Shown here one piece after another: positions 25,666-34,609 of a stretch of 64,000 nucleotides of DNA. A program made the translations under genes and the position numbers. The notes beneath the pieces were generated by a model that was not told the DNA's origin, made no database searches, and saw only the letters and a list, made by a program, of their open reading frames with translations. Position 1 is the first letter of the stretch; the number at the start of each line of letters is the position of its first letter. This stretch comes from Lewinellaceae bacterium (GTDB lineage Bacteria > Bacteroidota > Bacteroidia > Chitinophagales > Saprospiraceae). The stretch lies in NCBI GenBank assembly GCA_020636435.1, contig JACJXX010000001.1:310001-374000 (forward strand), written 5' to 3'.

Positions 25666-27582
25666 TTACTGCACCATCACCTTCGCCACCGCTACCTTAT
25701 CCTCCGCCTGCAGGCGGACGAGGTACAGGCCAGCCGGCAGGCCGCTCAGATCAATGCGTTGCAGGCTGTGCCCAAAAGCGTCATCCGTGTCCACATCCGC
25801 CACCTTGCGGCCCATGAGGTTGTGCAAGCTAAGGGTATAGCGGGCGTTGCGCTCCAGCTCGAAGCTCGCCCAGGCTTCGTCGCGGGCGGGATTGGGCTGG
25901 ACTTCCAACTGGAAGAACTCGGGTTGCACGGGTTCTTCCGTGCGCACAATGCCCAAATCCACAAGTGGGACGCTGACAAAGTTAATGAAATTGACTTCAT
26001 AGGGGTCCATATCCCCCTGCACTGCCAGGCCGGGGCGGAAGTCCTGCTGGTAGATCAGTTCCACATTCTCGCCAACATCCCTGGCTAGCGCCGGAAAAAC
26101 CGCTTCGGTAAAAGCGATGAGGTCCGGTTCCAAAACAATATCCTCGTTGATGATGTCGTAAGGCGCCGTCCAGGTTGCTCCGCCGTCCGGGGAAGCCGTA
26201 AGGTATATGTGGCGATAGTGCTGATTGTCCTCCAGGTTGAAAAATGCATCTCCTTCCATCACAGCGCTATAGGCGAGGTAAATGTTGCCATAGGCGTCGA
26301 TGCCGGCGCTGGGGTGAGAAGTGAGCGATACGCCGTAATTGGCAATATTATCGATAGACGCGATATCAAGGGTGTCATTTCCATTGAGGTCTTCCACGTC
26401 GGCAATCGTCCGGATGCTATCCGGGCCGAAAGTTTCATTCCAGTAGGCAATGCCGCCGGTGCCAGGATAGAAAGTCCAGTTGCCATCGGTCAGGTCATCA
26501 TCCTGTAAGTACATTTGCCCAAAGAAGACATGAGCCATGCCGTCGTGGTCGAGGAGCAAGGCACCGGAGTCATCAGAAGTGAAAATGGCCAGCGAATCAG
26601 GCTGCGCCGGGTCATAGGGGGGCAGGTCTTCAAAGGTATATCCCTGGTCGATCACGTAGCGCTCCAGCGGGAAATCATAAACGGTGATGGTTTCCCAGGT
26701 GTCGCCATTGTCGGCAGACTTGTATACATTGACATCGCCCCAGCCGTTGAAGACGGCAACGGCCACCGTTTCTCCGCGGGCGTCTATGGCGTAGGCGTCC
26801 GCTCTCTGAAAGGCCATAAACTCACTATCCAGCCCGGGAATGATGGCATCGGTAACATCCCAGGTCGCCCCGGCATCCAAAGACCGGTAGTATAAGATGT
26901 GGCCATCGACTCCTTCGTATACCATCCCTCCGTTAGCGACCGGAAAGGTGATGGCGATCATATGGATGGTCTCTCCGTCGGGGCCGCCAACGGCGATTCT
27001 CGGCCATACGGTTCCCGGCTCGGCGCTAACTGGCACTTCCGCTTCTATCCAGGGTTCGCCCGGGCCATCACGGCGCAGGCTATACGGATGTATTAATGAG
27101 AAATCGTGACAGACGACCAGCTCTTTGCCGCTGGCGGTCACTACATGGGAAGGCCAGCCGGTGCGGATGGACTCCTCCAGGCGAGCGGTAGGTTGATCGC
27201 CCCAACTGCTGCCGTCAAAACGATTGTAGCCGGTGCCCCGGTCGGGGAAAGAGGGCGCCGATTCCAGGCCCTGCGTCCAGGTAGCCATCACCTGGCCGTC
27301 GGCCGTGCGGCTGAGGCGGCGGGCCATGCTGGAGTTGGTCTGCAGGTCGTAACTCGTCGTGCCGATGGGAAATTCGACGGCCGACCGGAAGGAGATCGGG
27401 GGGATGTTGTTCAAAATAGTGTTGTTGGCCGGCGCCCGTTCTACCTGAGCGCCCATCTCGGCCACGGCCGGTTTGGGCACGGCCTGGTTGAGCGCCGGGT
27501 GGCGCATTAGCTGGGCCTGAGCGGAGGGCTGGAACAAAAAAGCAGCCATGCTTAGGAATAATAAACGTTGAAATAGCCTCAT
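25666..27582 (-). CDS. Secreted Asp-box protein with type IX sorting tail, paralogue 2
   Basis: This is a 638-residue member of the local five-gene family. The signal peptide is LFLSMAAFLFQPSAQAQ. Asp-boxes occur near residues 232 (SLDAGATW), 287 (SADNGDTW) and 463 (SPDGGATW), followed each time by a short strand, and the family motifs DRGTGYN, WPSHVVTASG and PYDIIN are present. The tail (about 558-638) is a type IX sorting domain with QPNPARDEAW and a final AKVMVQ. Its last third is closest to paralogue 3 (both have RNARYTLSLHNLMG-like and LAGLYLVRLQAE words). The upstream leader differs from that of paralogues 3-5. The protein is probably a surface-exposed or released propeller; the ligand is unknown. 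Confidence 0.82.
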   Translation of the reverse strand: MRLFQRLLFLSMAAFLFQPSAQAQLMRHPALNQAVPKPAVAEMGAQVERAPANNTILNNIPPISFRSAVEFPIGTTSYDLQTNSSMARRLSRTADGQVMATWTQGLESAPSFPDRGTGYNRFDGSSWGDQPTARLEESIRTGWPSHVVTASGKELVVCHDFSLIHPYSLRRDGPGEPWIEAEVPVSAEPGTVWPRIAVGGPDGETIHMIAITFPVANGGMVYEGVDGHILYYRSLDAGATWDVTDAIIPGLDSEFMAFQRADAYAIDARGETVAVAVFNGWGDVNVYKSADNGDTWETITVYDFPLERYVIDQGYTFEDLPPYDPAQPDSLAIFTSDDSGALLLDHDGMAHVFFGQMYLQDDDLTDGNWTFYPGTGGIAYWNETFGPDSIRTIADVEDLNGNDTLDIASIDNIANYGVSLTSHPSAGIDAYGNIYLAYSAVMEGDAFFNLEDNQHYRHIYLTASPDGGATWTAPYDIINEDIVLEPDLIAFTEAVFPALARDVGENVELIYQQDFRPGLAVQGDMDPYEVNFINFVSVPLVDLGIVRTEEPVQPEFFQLEVQPNPARDEAWASFELERNARYTLSLHNLMGRKVADVDTDDAFGHSLQRIDLSGLPAGLYLVRLQAEDKVAVAKVMVQ

Positions 27583-27713
27583 AGGACAAGGTATTTTGGT
27601 TATGAAATGACCGTATGTAAAATGTGAGTTTTTAAAATACTAATCCGGGAAGTGATGATGCAGGCAGTTTTCAGCGGATTAAGATAGGAAGGCTTATTGA
27701 AACGACCAAACGA

Positions 27714-27804
27714 AAAAATGGCGCTCCCCGGCTTGCCGCAGGAGCGCCATTTTTATTGTTGTAGGTTGACTGTTGGTTAACCGAACCGGCAACCAACAGT
27801 CAAC
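27714..27804 (-). terminator. Paired hairpins after paralogue 3
   Basis: Hairpin A has arms aaaaatggcgctcc (27714-27727) and ggagcgccattttt (27741-27754), a perfect 14-bp stem flanked by A and T runs that would work on either strand. Hairpin B has arms gttgactgttggtt (27765-27778) and aaccaacagtcaac (27791-27804), also perfect. Both lie within 120 bases of the stop of paralogue 3. Confidence 0.8.
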
Positions 27805-27832
27805 GAACAACAATCAACTAATAACTATCCCA

Positions 27833-29749
27833 TCACCGCACCATCAACTTTGCTACCGCCACCTTGTTCTCCGCCTGGAGGCGAACGAGGTACAAACCAG
27901 CCAGTAAGCCGTTTAGGTCAATGCGCTGTATGCTATAACCGAAAGCGTTATCCGTATTCACATCCGCCACTTTCTGGCCCATCAGGTTGTGGAGGCTGAG
28001 GGTGTAGTGGGCGTTGCGCTCCAGGTCGAAGCTTACCCAGGCTTGGCTATGAGCTGGGTTGGGCTGTACCTCCAGCTGGAAGTAATCCGGTTGTACGGCC
28101 TCTTCAACTCCTGTAATGGGTCCACCCACAGGAATGCTTACATAATTGATAAAGACGCCTTCCACTGGGTCTCCATCAGCCCCAACAGATGTGCCGGGCC
28201 GGAAGTCAGACTGATAGATTAATTCAATATTTTCGCCCACATCGGCAACCATAGTGGGATATACCGCCTCAATGAAATTAGCCAGGTCCGGTTCGATGAC
28301 CACATCTGGATTGATGATATCGTAGGGATCGGTCCAGGTTTCGCCTCCGTCCGCCGAGGCCATCAGATAGACGTGCCGGTAATTTTGGGCGTCTTCTATA
28401 TTGGCAAATTGCTCGCCCTCCACCAGCGCGCTGTAAGCGAGGAAAAGATTGCCGGCGGCATCGATGCCTGCGGAAGCATGGGAGGTCATGCCGCCGTTAT
28501 AAATCCCGGCGTCATCTACATCGAGGGTGTCATTGCCATTGAGATCAAGAACGTCTGCAATGAACCGGGTGGAATCCTCCCCAAAGGATTCGTTCCAGTA
28601 ATTCATGCCGCTGGTGAAACGATAATAGGAGGTATTGCCGTCCGAAGTATCTTCATCGCTGACAAACATATCGCCAAAAAAGGCATGAACCAGACCGTCG
28701 TGGCCGATAACAATAGCCCCGGAGCCATCGGAAGTAAATATGGCAAAAGGCTGAGTCGCCAGTGTATCCCGGCCAGGAGGCAGCGTTGCCGGGTCGTAAC
28801 CCGAGTCGCGGATGTAGCCATCGATGGGGAAATCGCGAAGCCGGAAAGATTCCCAGGTGTCGCCATTATCGGTTGATTTAAAAATCTTAGTATCGCTAAA
28901 ACCGCTGAAAACGCCAACGACTATGGTTTCTCCTCTGGCTGCAATCGTATAGGCGTCGGTAAGGGTGAACCCCATCATGGTGCTGTCCAGCCCGGGAATG
29001 ACGCCGTCCACAATATCCCAGGTTTCGCCGCCATCCAGCGAACGATGGTAAACGACATGGCCGTTTACCCCCAAATAGGACCCGGTGCCAGTGGCTGCGT
29101 CTCCCGTAATGGAAATAAGATGTATCGATTCCCCATCCGGGCCTCCAACCGTCCCTTTCGGCCAGAGGGAACCTGAAGGGATGCTAGTAGGCGTATCTCC
29201 TTCCGTCCAGGCTTCACTCGTATTGTTCCGCCTCAGGTAGTGCAAGCGGTATTCACCCGCAGTGAATACGTGATTGACGATAAACTCCTTGCCACTGGCC
29301 GTTACCATGTGATTGGGCCAGCCGGTGCGGACATTGGCCTCCAGGCGAGCGGTTGGCTGGCCGGCCCATTGCGACCCATCGAAGAGGTTGTACCCGGTGC
29401 CCCGGTCCGGGTAAGCAGTTTCTTCAAAACCCTGCGTCCAGGTCGCCATGACTTGCCCATCGGCGGTTTTGGAAATCCGGCGGCAGTTCGAGCCGTTGGT
29501 TTGCAGGTCGTAATCAGACATCCCGATAGGGACTTCCACCGCCGATCGGAACGACACTGGTGGGATCGGATTGGTTAAGTTGGGGATAGCCTTGTGGTTT
29601 GAAGGGACAGCCTCCGCACCAATGGCTAATTGCATAGGCTCCGGCGCCAAATGACCCGGTTTCCTGGCCAGCCTGGACTGAGCAGAGGCCATGCTGAGCC
29701 CGCAAAAAATAAATGCAAAAATTAGCAAGGTGTGTTGTGATGGTTTCAT
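27833..29749 (-). CDS. Secreted Asp-box protein with type IX sorting tail, paralogue 3
   Basis: This 638-residue family member has a signal peptide (LLIFAFIFCGLSMASAQ). Asp-boxes lie near 233 (SLDGGETW), 291 (STDNGDTW) and 464 (SADGGETW). The segment after the second Asp-box differs from the others: YDPATLPPGRDTLATQPFAI replaces the usual YDPDQPDSLAI. The type IX tail (about 558-638) contains QPNPAHSQAWVSFDLERNAH and ends in AKLMVR rather than the usual Lys-Leu-Met-Val-Gln. The upstream leader shares an almost identical 36-base block with paralogues 4 and 5, implying common regulation. The function is probably binding of a polymer or partner at the surface; catalysis is not shown. Confidence 0.82.
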   Translation of the reverse strand: MKPSQHTLLIFAFIFCGLSMASAQSRLARKPGHLAPEPMQLAIGAEAVPSNHKAIPNLTNPIPPVSFRSAVEVPIGMSDYDLQTNGSNCRRISKTADGQVMATWTQGFEETAYPDRGTGYNLFDGSQWAGQPTARLEANVRTGWPNHMVTASGKEFIVNHVFTAGEYRLHYLRRNNTSEAWTEGDTPTSIPSGSLWPKGTVGGPDGESIHLISITGDAATGTGSYLGVNGHVVYHRSLDGGETWDIVDGVIPGLDSTMMGFTLTDAYTIAARGETIVVGVFSGFSDTKIFKSTDNGDTWESFRLRDFPIDGYIRDSGYDPATLPPGRDTLATQPFAIFTSDGSGAIVIGHDGLVHAFFGDMFVSDEDTSDGNTSYYRFTSGMNYWNESFGEDSTRFIADVLDLNGNDTLDVDDAGIYNGGMTSHASAGIDAAGNLFLAYSALVEGEQFANIEDAQNYRHVYLMASADGGETWTDPYDIINPDVVIEPDLANFIEAVYPTMVADVGENIELIYQSDFRPGTSVGADGDPVEGVFINYVSIPVGGPITGVEEAVQPDYFQLEVQPNPAHSQAWVSFDLERNAHYTLSLHNLMGQKVADVNTDNAFGYSIQRIDLNGLLAGLYLVRLQAENKVAVAKLMVR

Positions 29750-29786
29750 AAACTAATCTATTTGGATTAATAATACTTATCTGGTT
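29750..29786 (-). promoter_or_regulatory. Conserved leader of paralogue 3
   Basis: Read on the minus strand this block ends gattagttt directly before ATG, preceded by a TATTAATCCAAATA core and cagataag. The same block, with two to five changes, precedes paralogues 4 (31890-31926) and 5 (34250-34286). It sits immediately 5' of the start codon, so it may act as leader RNA, ribosome-binding region or core promoter. Confidence 0.6.
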
Positions 29787-29856
29787 GATACTGGCTCGGC
29801 TAAAAGCTATAAATACCAAATATAATGTAGGAAGGCTGTATTGAATTAACAAAATA

Positions 29857-29965
29857 AAAAATGGCGTCTGCCCGACATGCGGGCAAACGCCATTTTTGGT
29901 TATTGGTTGGTGGTTGATCGTTGTTTGTTAGCCTAATCAACAACTAACAACTGCGAACCAATAAC
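29857..29965 (-). terminator. Paired hairpins after paralogue 4
   Basis: Hairpin A has arms aaaaatggcgt (29857-29867) and acgccattttt (29887-29897) with an inner tgcccg/cgggca stem. Hairpin B has arms gttattggtt (29899-29908) and aaccaataac (29956-29965) with inner GTTAG/CTAAC pairing. The organisation copies that after paralogue 3. Confidence 0.8.
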
Positions 29966-29972
29966 TACATCA

Positions 29973-31889
29973 TCACTGCACCATCAACTTGGCGACAGCG
30001 ACTTTATTCTCCGCCTGCAAACGCAGCAGGTAAACGCCTGGCGTCAGGTTGCTGACGTTGACCCGCACCTGATTGTTAGCAAAGCCGTTGGCTGTCTCGA
30101 TATCAGCTACCTTCCGGCCCATGATGTCGAGCATGCTCAGGCTGTATTGAGCATTGTTGTCCAGCTCAAAGCTGACCAGCGCTTCGTTGTTGGCCGGGTT
30201 GGGCTGCACTGCCATCTGGAAGAATTCCGGCTGAACGGCTTCCTCTGCCTTCGACACTAAATCTTCGCGCGGCAGCGCGACGAAGTTGATGAAGTTCTCC
30301 ACCGGCTCATCGGCATCCTGCCCAACGGCCGTGCCGGGGCGGAAATCTGCCTGGTACACGATATTGATGGTTTCCCCGACGTCGGGGGCCATGGCCGGGA
30401 AGGCCGATTCGACAAAGTTCACCAGGTCCGGTTCGGCAACGATATCCGCATTGATAATGTCGTAGGGCTCTGTCCAGGTCTCGCCGCCGTCCTGAGAGGC
30501 CATGACGTAAACATGGCGGTAGAACTGCTGGTCCTCTTCATTGAAGAAGTCCATGCTTTCCATGATGCCCAGGTAGGTGAGGTAGAGGTTGCCGTCGGCA
30601 TCCACGCCGGCGGTGGGGAAAGACGTCAGGCCGACATTGTAACCGGAGATTTGGTCTCCGGTCTCGATATCAATCGTGTCGTTGCCATTGAGGTCTACCA
30701 CGTCGGTGATCTGCCGGCTGCTGTCCGGGCCGAAGCTCTCGTTCCAGTACATCAGGCCGCTTACTCCCGGGTAATAGTTGGTTGCGCCATCTCCGGGCGT
30801 ATCCAGCACGTACATTCTCCCCCAGAAGGCGTGCACATTGCCATCATTGTCGATGGCCACTGCGCCGGCGCCGTCGGTCGACAGGATGGCCAGGGAATCC
30901 GGTTGGTCGGGATCGTAAGGGGGAAGGTCTTCAAAAGAGTAACCGGAGTCTTCCACGTATTTATCAATAGGAAAATCCTTGAGAATGAACTGGGTCCAGG
31001 TATCTCCGTTATCGGTAGATTTGAAGATCATGATGTCGCTGAAACCATGAAACAGGCCGACGACTACGGTTTCTCCCCTGGCGTTAATGGTGTAGACGTC
31101 GGGGCCGACAAAGGCCAGGGCGGTGCTGTCCAGCCCGGGGATGGCGAAATCCACGACATCCCAGGTTGCGCCTCCGTCCGGGGAACGAAAGTACAGCGGA
31201 TGGCCGTCAACGCCGTTGTAAGGCCCGGAAGCGCCGAAGTCGATCGGAGTGGTAATGGCCAGTACATGAACCGTTTCGCCGCTGCCGGCAGCACGGGGCC
31301 AAAGCAGGCCGGAAGGAGTTTGGGTAGGAATGTCGCTCTCTTCCCAGGCAGAACTGCCGGCGGCTTTGCGCGAGATATGAAGGTCATTGGCCCCGGTGTG
31401 AGCCACTACAAATTCCCCCCCGGATGCCGTAACCACATGGTTAGGCCAGCCCGTCCGGGTAGCGGCTTCGATCCGGTCGGCGGGCGGATCGCCCCACACG
31501 CCGTCCGGATTGGTGTTGTAGCCGGTGCCCCGGTCGGGATAACTCGCAGGTTCGTCCCCTTTTATCCAGGTGCCCATTATGCGGCCGTCGGGGCCTACCG
31601 ACACGCGGTTGCATATACCGTTATTGGTCTGTATGTCATAGGTCGTAAAACCGATGAGTACTTCCCGGTTCGCCCGGAAAGCTACCGGGCTGGACGACGG
31701 CGGCCTTACCGGAGCCGGTTGAACCTGAACCACGGAAGGCGCGGTAGGCAGTATCTCCGGGCAGGTATGTTTTACCGCCGGCGTGTTGAGCGCAGCAGGC
31801 CGCACCAATTTGGTTGATTGGGCATCGACAGGCAGAGTGGCCACCATGGAGAAAAATACCACAAAGGCCAGAAGTTGAGTTGTTTTCAT
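29973..31889 (-). CDS. Secreted Asp-box protein with type IX sorting tail, paralogue 4
   Basis: This is a 638-residue member with signal peptide LLAFVVFFSMVATLPVDAQ and a Pro-rich linker (QVQPAPVRPPSSSPVAF). Asp-boxes lie near 234 (SPDGGATW), 290 (STDNGDTW) and 463 (SQDGGETW), and the family words DRGTGYN, WPNHVVTASG and YDPDQPDSLAIL are present. The tail (about 560-638) is a type IX sorting domain with QPNPANNEALVSFELDNNA and AKLMVQ, nearly identical in protein and DNA to the tail of paralogue 5 although the N-terminal halves differ. It carries the conserved leader and its own pair of terminators. Sialidase-like folds are suggested by the Asp-boxes, but no active site was established. Confidence 0.82.
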   Translation of the reverse strand: MKTTQLLAFVVFFSMVATLPVDAQSTKLVRPAALNTPAVKHTCPEILPTAPSVVQVQPAPVRPPSSSPVAFRANREVLIGFTTYDIQTNNGICNRVSVGPDGRIMGTWIKGDEPASYPDRGTGYNTNPDGVWGDPPADRIEAATRTGWPNHVVTASGGEFVVAHTGANDLHISRKAAGSSAWEESDIPTQTPSGLLWPRAAGSGETVHVLAITTPIDFGASGPYNGVDGHPLYFRSPDGGATWDVVDFAIPGLDSTALAFVGPDVYTINARGETVVVGLFHGFSDIMIFKSTDNGDTWTQFILKDFPIDKYVEDSGYSFEDLPPYDPDQPDSLAILSTDGAGAVAIDNDGNVHAFWGRMYVLDTPGDGATNYYPGVSGLMYWNESFGPDSSRQITDVVDLNGNDTIDIETGDQISGYNVGLTSFPTAGVDADGNLYLTYLGIMESMDFFNEEDQQFYRHVYVMASQDGGETWTEPYDIINADIVAEPDLVNFVESAFPAMAPDVGETINIVYQADFRPGTAVGQDADEPVENFINFVALPREDLVSKAEEAVQPEFFQMAVQPNPANNEALVSFELDNNAQYSLSMLDIMGRKVADIETANGFANNQVRVNVSNLTPGVYLLRLQAENKVAVAKLMVQ

Positions 31890-31926
31890 AAACTAATCTA
31901 TTTGATTTAAAAATACTAATCTGATT
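31890..31926 (-). promoter_or_regulatory. Conserved leader of paralogue 4
   Basis: This is the second copy of the block described before paralogue 3. On the minus strand it reads aatcagattagtattttt, then AAATCAAATAGATTAGTTT directly before ATG. The match to paralogue 5 in the cagattagta section is exact. Confidence 0.6.
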
Positions 31927-32179
31927 TACAATGGCTTGCAACCTGCAAGAACAGAAGCAGGAACCGATGTCGCGCCACTCCCGTTTGAGAGTCCGCGGGT
32001 GATCAAAGCGATTCGAATTTCCTATGCCGGGTGAGATGTTTAAAGAGGCTACTTTAAGAGGAATCTTTGACAACAGGCCCTACCCTGGAACCCAATGCCT
32101 AACGGAATCAAATCTTCATACAGGTTAAAAAGACAGCCAAGGGATAATATACGCAGGCTCAGTCGAATTACCAAAATAA

Positions 32180-32279
32180 AAAATAGCGTTCCCACGACAT
32201 GGGCGGGAACGCCATTATTTTATAGTTGTTTGTTGTTTGTTGTCGGCCTCTTCAACGATCAACCGGCAACAAACAACTA
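32180..32279 (-). terminator. Paired hairpins after paralogue 5
   Basis: Hairpin A has arms gcgttccc (32186-32193) and gggaacgc (32205-32212) flanked by AAAAAATA and CATTATTT. Hairpin B has arms tagttgtttgttg (32223-32235) and caacaaacaacta (32267-32279), a perfect 13-bp stem. This is the third instance of the two-hairpin arrangement. Confidence 0.8.
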
Positions 32280-32284
32280 CCTCA

Positions 32285-34249
32285 TCACTGCACCATCAAC
32301 TTGGCGACAGCGACTTTATTCTCCGCCTGCAAACGCAGGAGGTAAACGCCGGACTTCAGGTCGCTGACGTTGACCCGCACCTGGTTGGCGCCGAAGCCGT
32401 TGGCTGTTTCAATATCAGCCACTTTCTGGCCCATGATGTTGAGCAGGCTCAGGCTGTACCGAGCGTTGTTGTCCAGCTCAAAGCTGACCAGCGCTTCGTT
32501 GTTGGCCGGGTTGGGCTGCACGGCCAGTTGGAAGTATTCGGGTTGCACGGTTTCTTCCGTCTTATCCACGATGATGCCCACCTGATCCGGAGTCAGGCTC
32601 ACGTGGTTGATGGTGTTCGTTTCGAATACATCCATATCTCCTCTGACCGCCAGGCCGGGGCGGAAGTCCTGCTGATAGACGAGATCGATGGTGCCATCCA
32701 CGTTGGAAGTAACCGAGGGGAACACCGCCTCGTAGAAATCAACCAGATCCGGTTCGATGACCACATCCGGGTTGATGATATCGTAGGGCGCCGTCCAGGT
32801 CTCCCCGCCATCCGGAGAGGCCGTCATGAGAATATGGCGATAGTACTGGTTGTCTTCTATGTTGAGGAACCGGTCGGTTTCCATCACGTTGGTGTACGCG
32901 ACATAGATGTTGCCATCGGCGTCTACCCCGGCATTGGGCTGGCCGGTCATGGAAGCGTAGTATAAGGCAATATTGTCGCCGTTAATATCGAGCGTGTCAT
33001 TGCCATCGTAGTCGAGCACATCGACGATCATTCGGCTGCTATCCGGGCCGAAAGTTTCGTTCCAGTACATCAGGCCGCTGGTAGTGGGATAGTAGCTGGA
33101 GTTCCCGTCCGTCAGGTCGGCATCCGTAACATACATTCTTCCCCAGAAAGCATGAACCATGCCATTCGGGTCGATGATCACCGCGCCGGATTCATCATTG
33201 GAAAGAATGGCCAGGGAGTCAGCCAGGTTGAAAGTGCCTAGTGCGCCATTCGTTACGGCAGGATGATCATCCGGGTATGGAAGAACATCTTCAATGCTAT
33301 AGCCTGCATCGATGACATAACGGTCAAGCGGATGGTCGTGCAGGATGGTCTTGGTCCAGGTTTCGCCATTGTCTTCCGACTTCATCAGGATGACATCGCT
33401 CCAGCCTTCAAAGAAGGCAACAGCTACGACATCGCCCCGGGAATCGATAGCATATCCATCGGCTGTGCCGGAGTTGATGGAAGTATTGTCGAGGCCGGGC
33501 AGGATGATATCCACCTTATCCCAGGTAGCTCCAGCGTCCGTAGAACGGTAATAGAGCGGGTGGCCGTCTACGCCTTCGTATTCGGCACCGCCATTGGCTA
33601 TCGGATAAGAAATGGCGATAACATGCACGTTTTCGCCGCTGGCCGTAGCGCGGGGCCACAGGATGCCGGGGCCGCCGTTGGCCGGAAGGATGCCGGAAGG
33701 AATGTCCGCCTCAGTCCAGGTGTCGCTGCCGGCTTCCCGGCGGGCTACGTGAACGGCCGGCGCGCCAACATGAGCGATGCTCATTTCAGTTCCGCTGGCG
33801 GTAATGACGTGGCTGGGCCAACCAACGCGGACACTCTCAACACGTTGCGTCGGTTGTTCGCCCCATACGCCGTCCGTAGTCTTGTTGTAACCCGTGCCGC
33901 GGTCCGGAGCGCTGACATCGCCGTTCAGGCTAAACGTCCAGACGCCGTAGATCGAACCGTCAGGCCCGCGGGAAATGCGGTCGTCAACGGAGTTGTTGGA
34001 CTGCAGGTCGTAGGTCGTGAAGCCGATCGGGTATTCCGTGCCGCTGCGGAACGAAACGGGTATCTGAAGATTCACCGGGTTGACGGATTCCGGATTCGCG
34101 GGGGCGTCCAGAAATGGTTCTACGCATTTCTCGGCAGTTTGCGCCTCCATAATGTTGCTCCTTTTAAGCTTGGACTGCCCGAAGACAGTGGTTGTGCTTG
34201 CGGCCACGGCAATGATGGCCATCATGATGAGGAGTCGAGTTAATTTCAT
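32285..34249 (-). CDS. Secreted Asp-box protein with type IX sorting tail, paralogue 5
   Basis: This 654-residue protein is the longest of the five. The signal peptide is LLIMMAIIAVAASTTTVFGQ. Asp-boxes lie near 234 (STDAGATW), 290 (SEDNGETW) and 476 (SPDGGETW). The extra residues come from an insertion after the second Asp-box (YPDDHPAVTNGALGTFNLAD in place of YDPDQP). The N-terminal half tracks paralogue 1 (NPVNLQIPVSFRSG, SNNSVDDR, NGGPGILWPRATASGE), whereas the type IX tail (about 575-654) tracks paralogue 4. This mosaic suggests recombination within the array. It is the first gene of the array in transcription order and has the conserved leader. Confidence 0.82.
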   Translation of the reverse strand: MKLTRLLIMMAIIAVAASTTTVFGQSKLKRSNIMEAQTAEKCVEPFLDAPANPESVNPVNLQIPVSFRSGTEYPIGFTTYDLQSNNSVDDRISRGPDGSIYGVWTFSLNGDVSAPDRGTGYNKTTDGVWGEQPTQRVESVRVGWPSHVITASGTEMSIAHVGAPAVHVARREAGSDTWTEADIPSGILPANGGPGILWPRATASGENVHVIAISYPIANGGAEYEGVDGHPLYYRSTDAGATWDKVDIILPGLDNTSINSGTADGYAIDSRGDVVAVAFFEGWSDVILMKSEDNGETWTKTILHDHPLDRYVIDAGYSIEDVLPYPDDHPAVTNGALGTFNLADSLAILSNDESGAVIIDPNGMVHAFWGRMYVTDADLTDGNSSYYPTTSGLMYWNETFGPDSSRMIVDVLDYDGNDTLDINGDNIALYYASMTGQPNAGVDADGNIYVAYTNVMETDRFLNIEDNQYYRHILMTASPDGGETWTAPYDIINPDVVIEPDLVDFYEAVFPSVTSNVDGTIDLVYQQDFRPGLAVRGDMDVFETNTINHVSLTPDQVGIIVDKTEETVQPEYFQLAVQPNPANNEALVSFELDNNARYSLSLLNIMGQKVADIETANGFGANQVRVNVSDLKSGVYLLRLQAENKVAVAKLMVQ

Positions 34250-34286
34250 AAACTAATCGATTTGGTTTAATAATACTAATCTGAAC
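34250..34286 (-). promoter_or_regulatory. Conserved leader of paralogue 5
   Basis: This is the third copy of the shared leader block. On the minus strand it reads cagattagtattattaaa, then CCAAATCGATTAGTTT and ATG. It differs from the copy at paralogue 3 at a few positions. Confidence 0.6.
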
Positions 34287-34609
34287 TAAATTTGTCCTTA
34301 TGGGCGGTGAAGATACGAATTTGCTTAGATGAGGTTCTAAGGGGATGTAGGCCTTTTGTTGGCTGGGTTACAAAAATTGTTGTTGGCTAAGATTGCCAAA
34401 GAAAGTGATTTTTTCGAATAAAAAGAAATTAAAGGCGAATGGCTTTTGCGGGAGCACAAACCTGCCTGTGTTTCAGGCAGCTTCTCCGATAAACCTGCCT
34501 GCCGGGTTCAGCTCATTGGCGAACCCCACCCGGCGGGTTGGCCCCGTGGAATGGTAGCGCTGTTGAGAAGCGGCTATTGTTCAAAATCAACAGGGTTGAA
34601 CCCGCCGAT
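34287..34609. other. Intergenic region between paralogue 5 and the symporter
   Basis: No gene is seen. The region should contain the promoter of paralogue 5. From 34455 to 34550 it holds repeated AAACCTGCCTG words and the complementary pair GCCGGGTTCAGC / ACCCGGCGGGTTGG, which can form a stem downstream of the symporter stop and may end its transcript. Confidence 0.4.
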
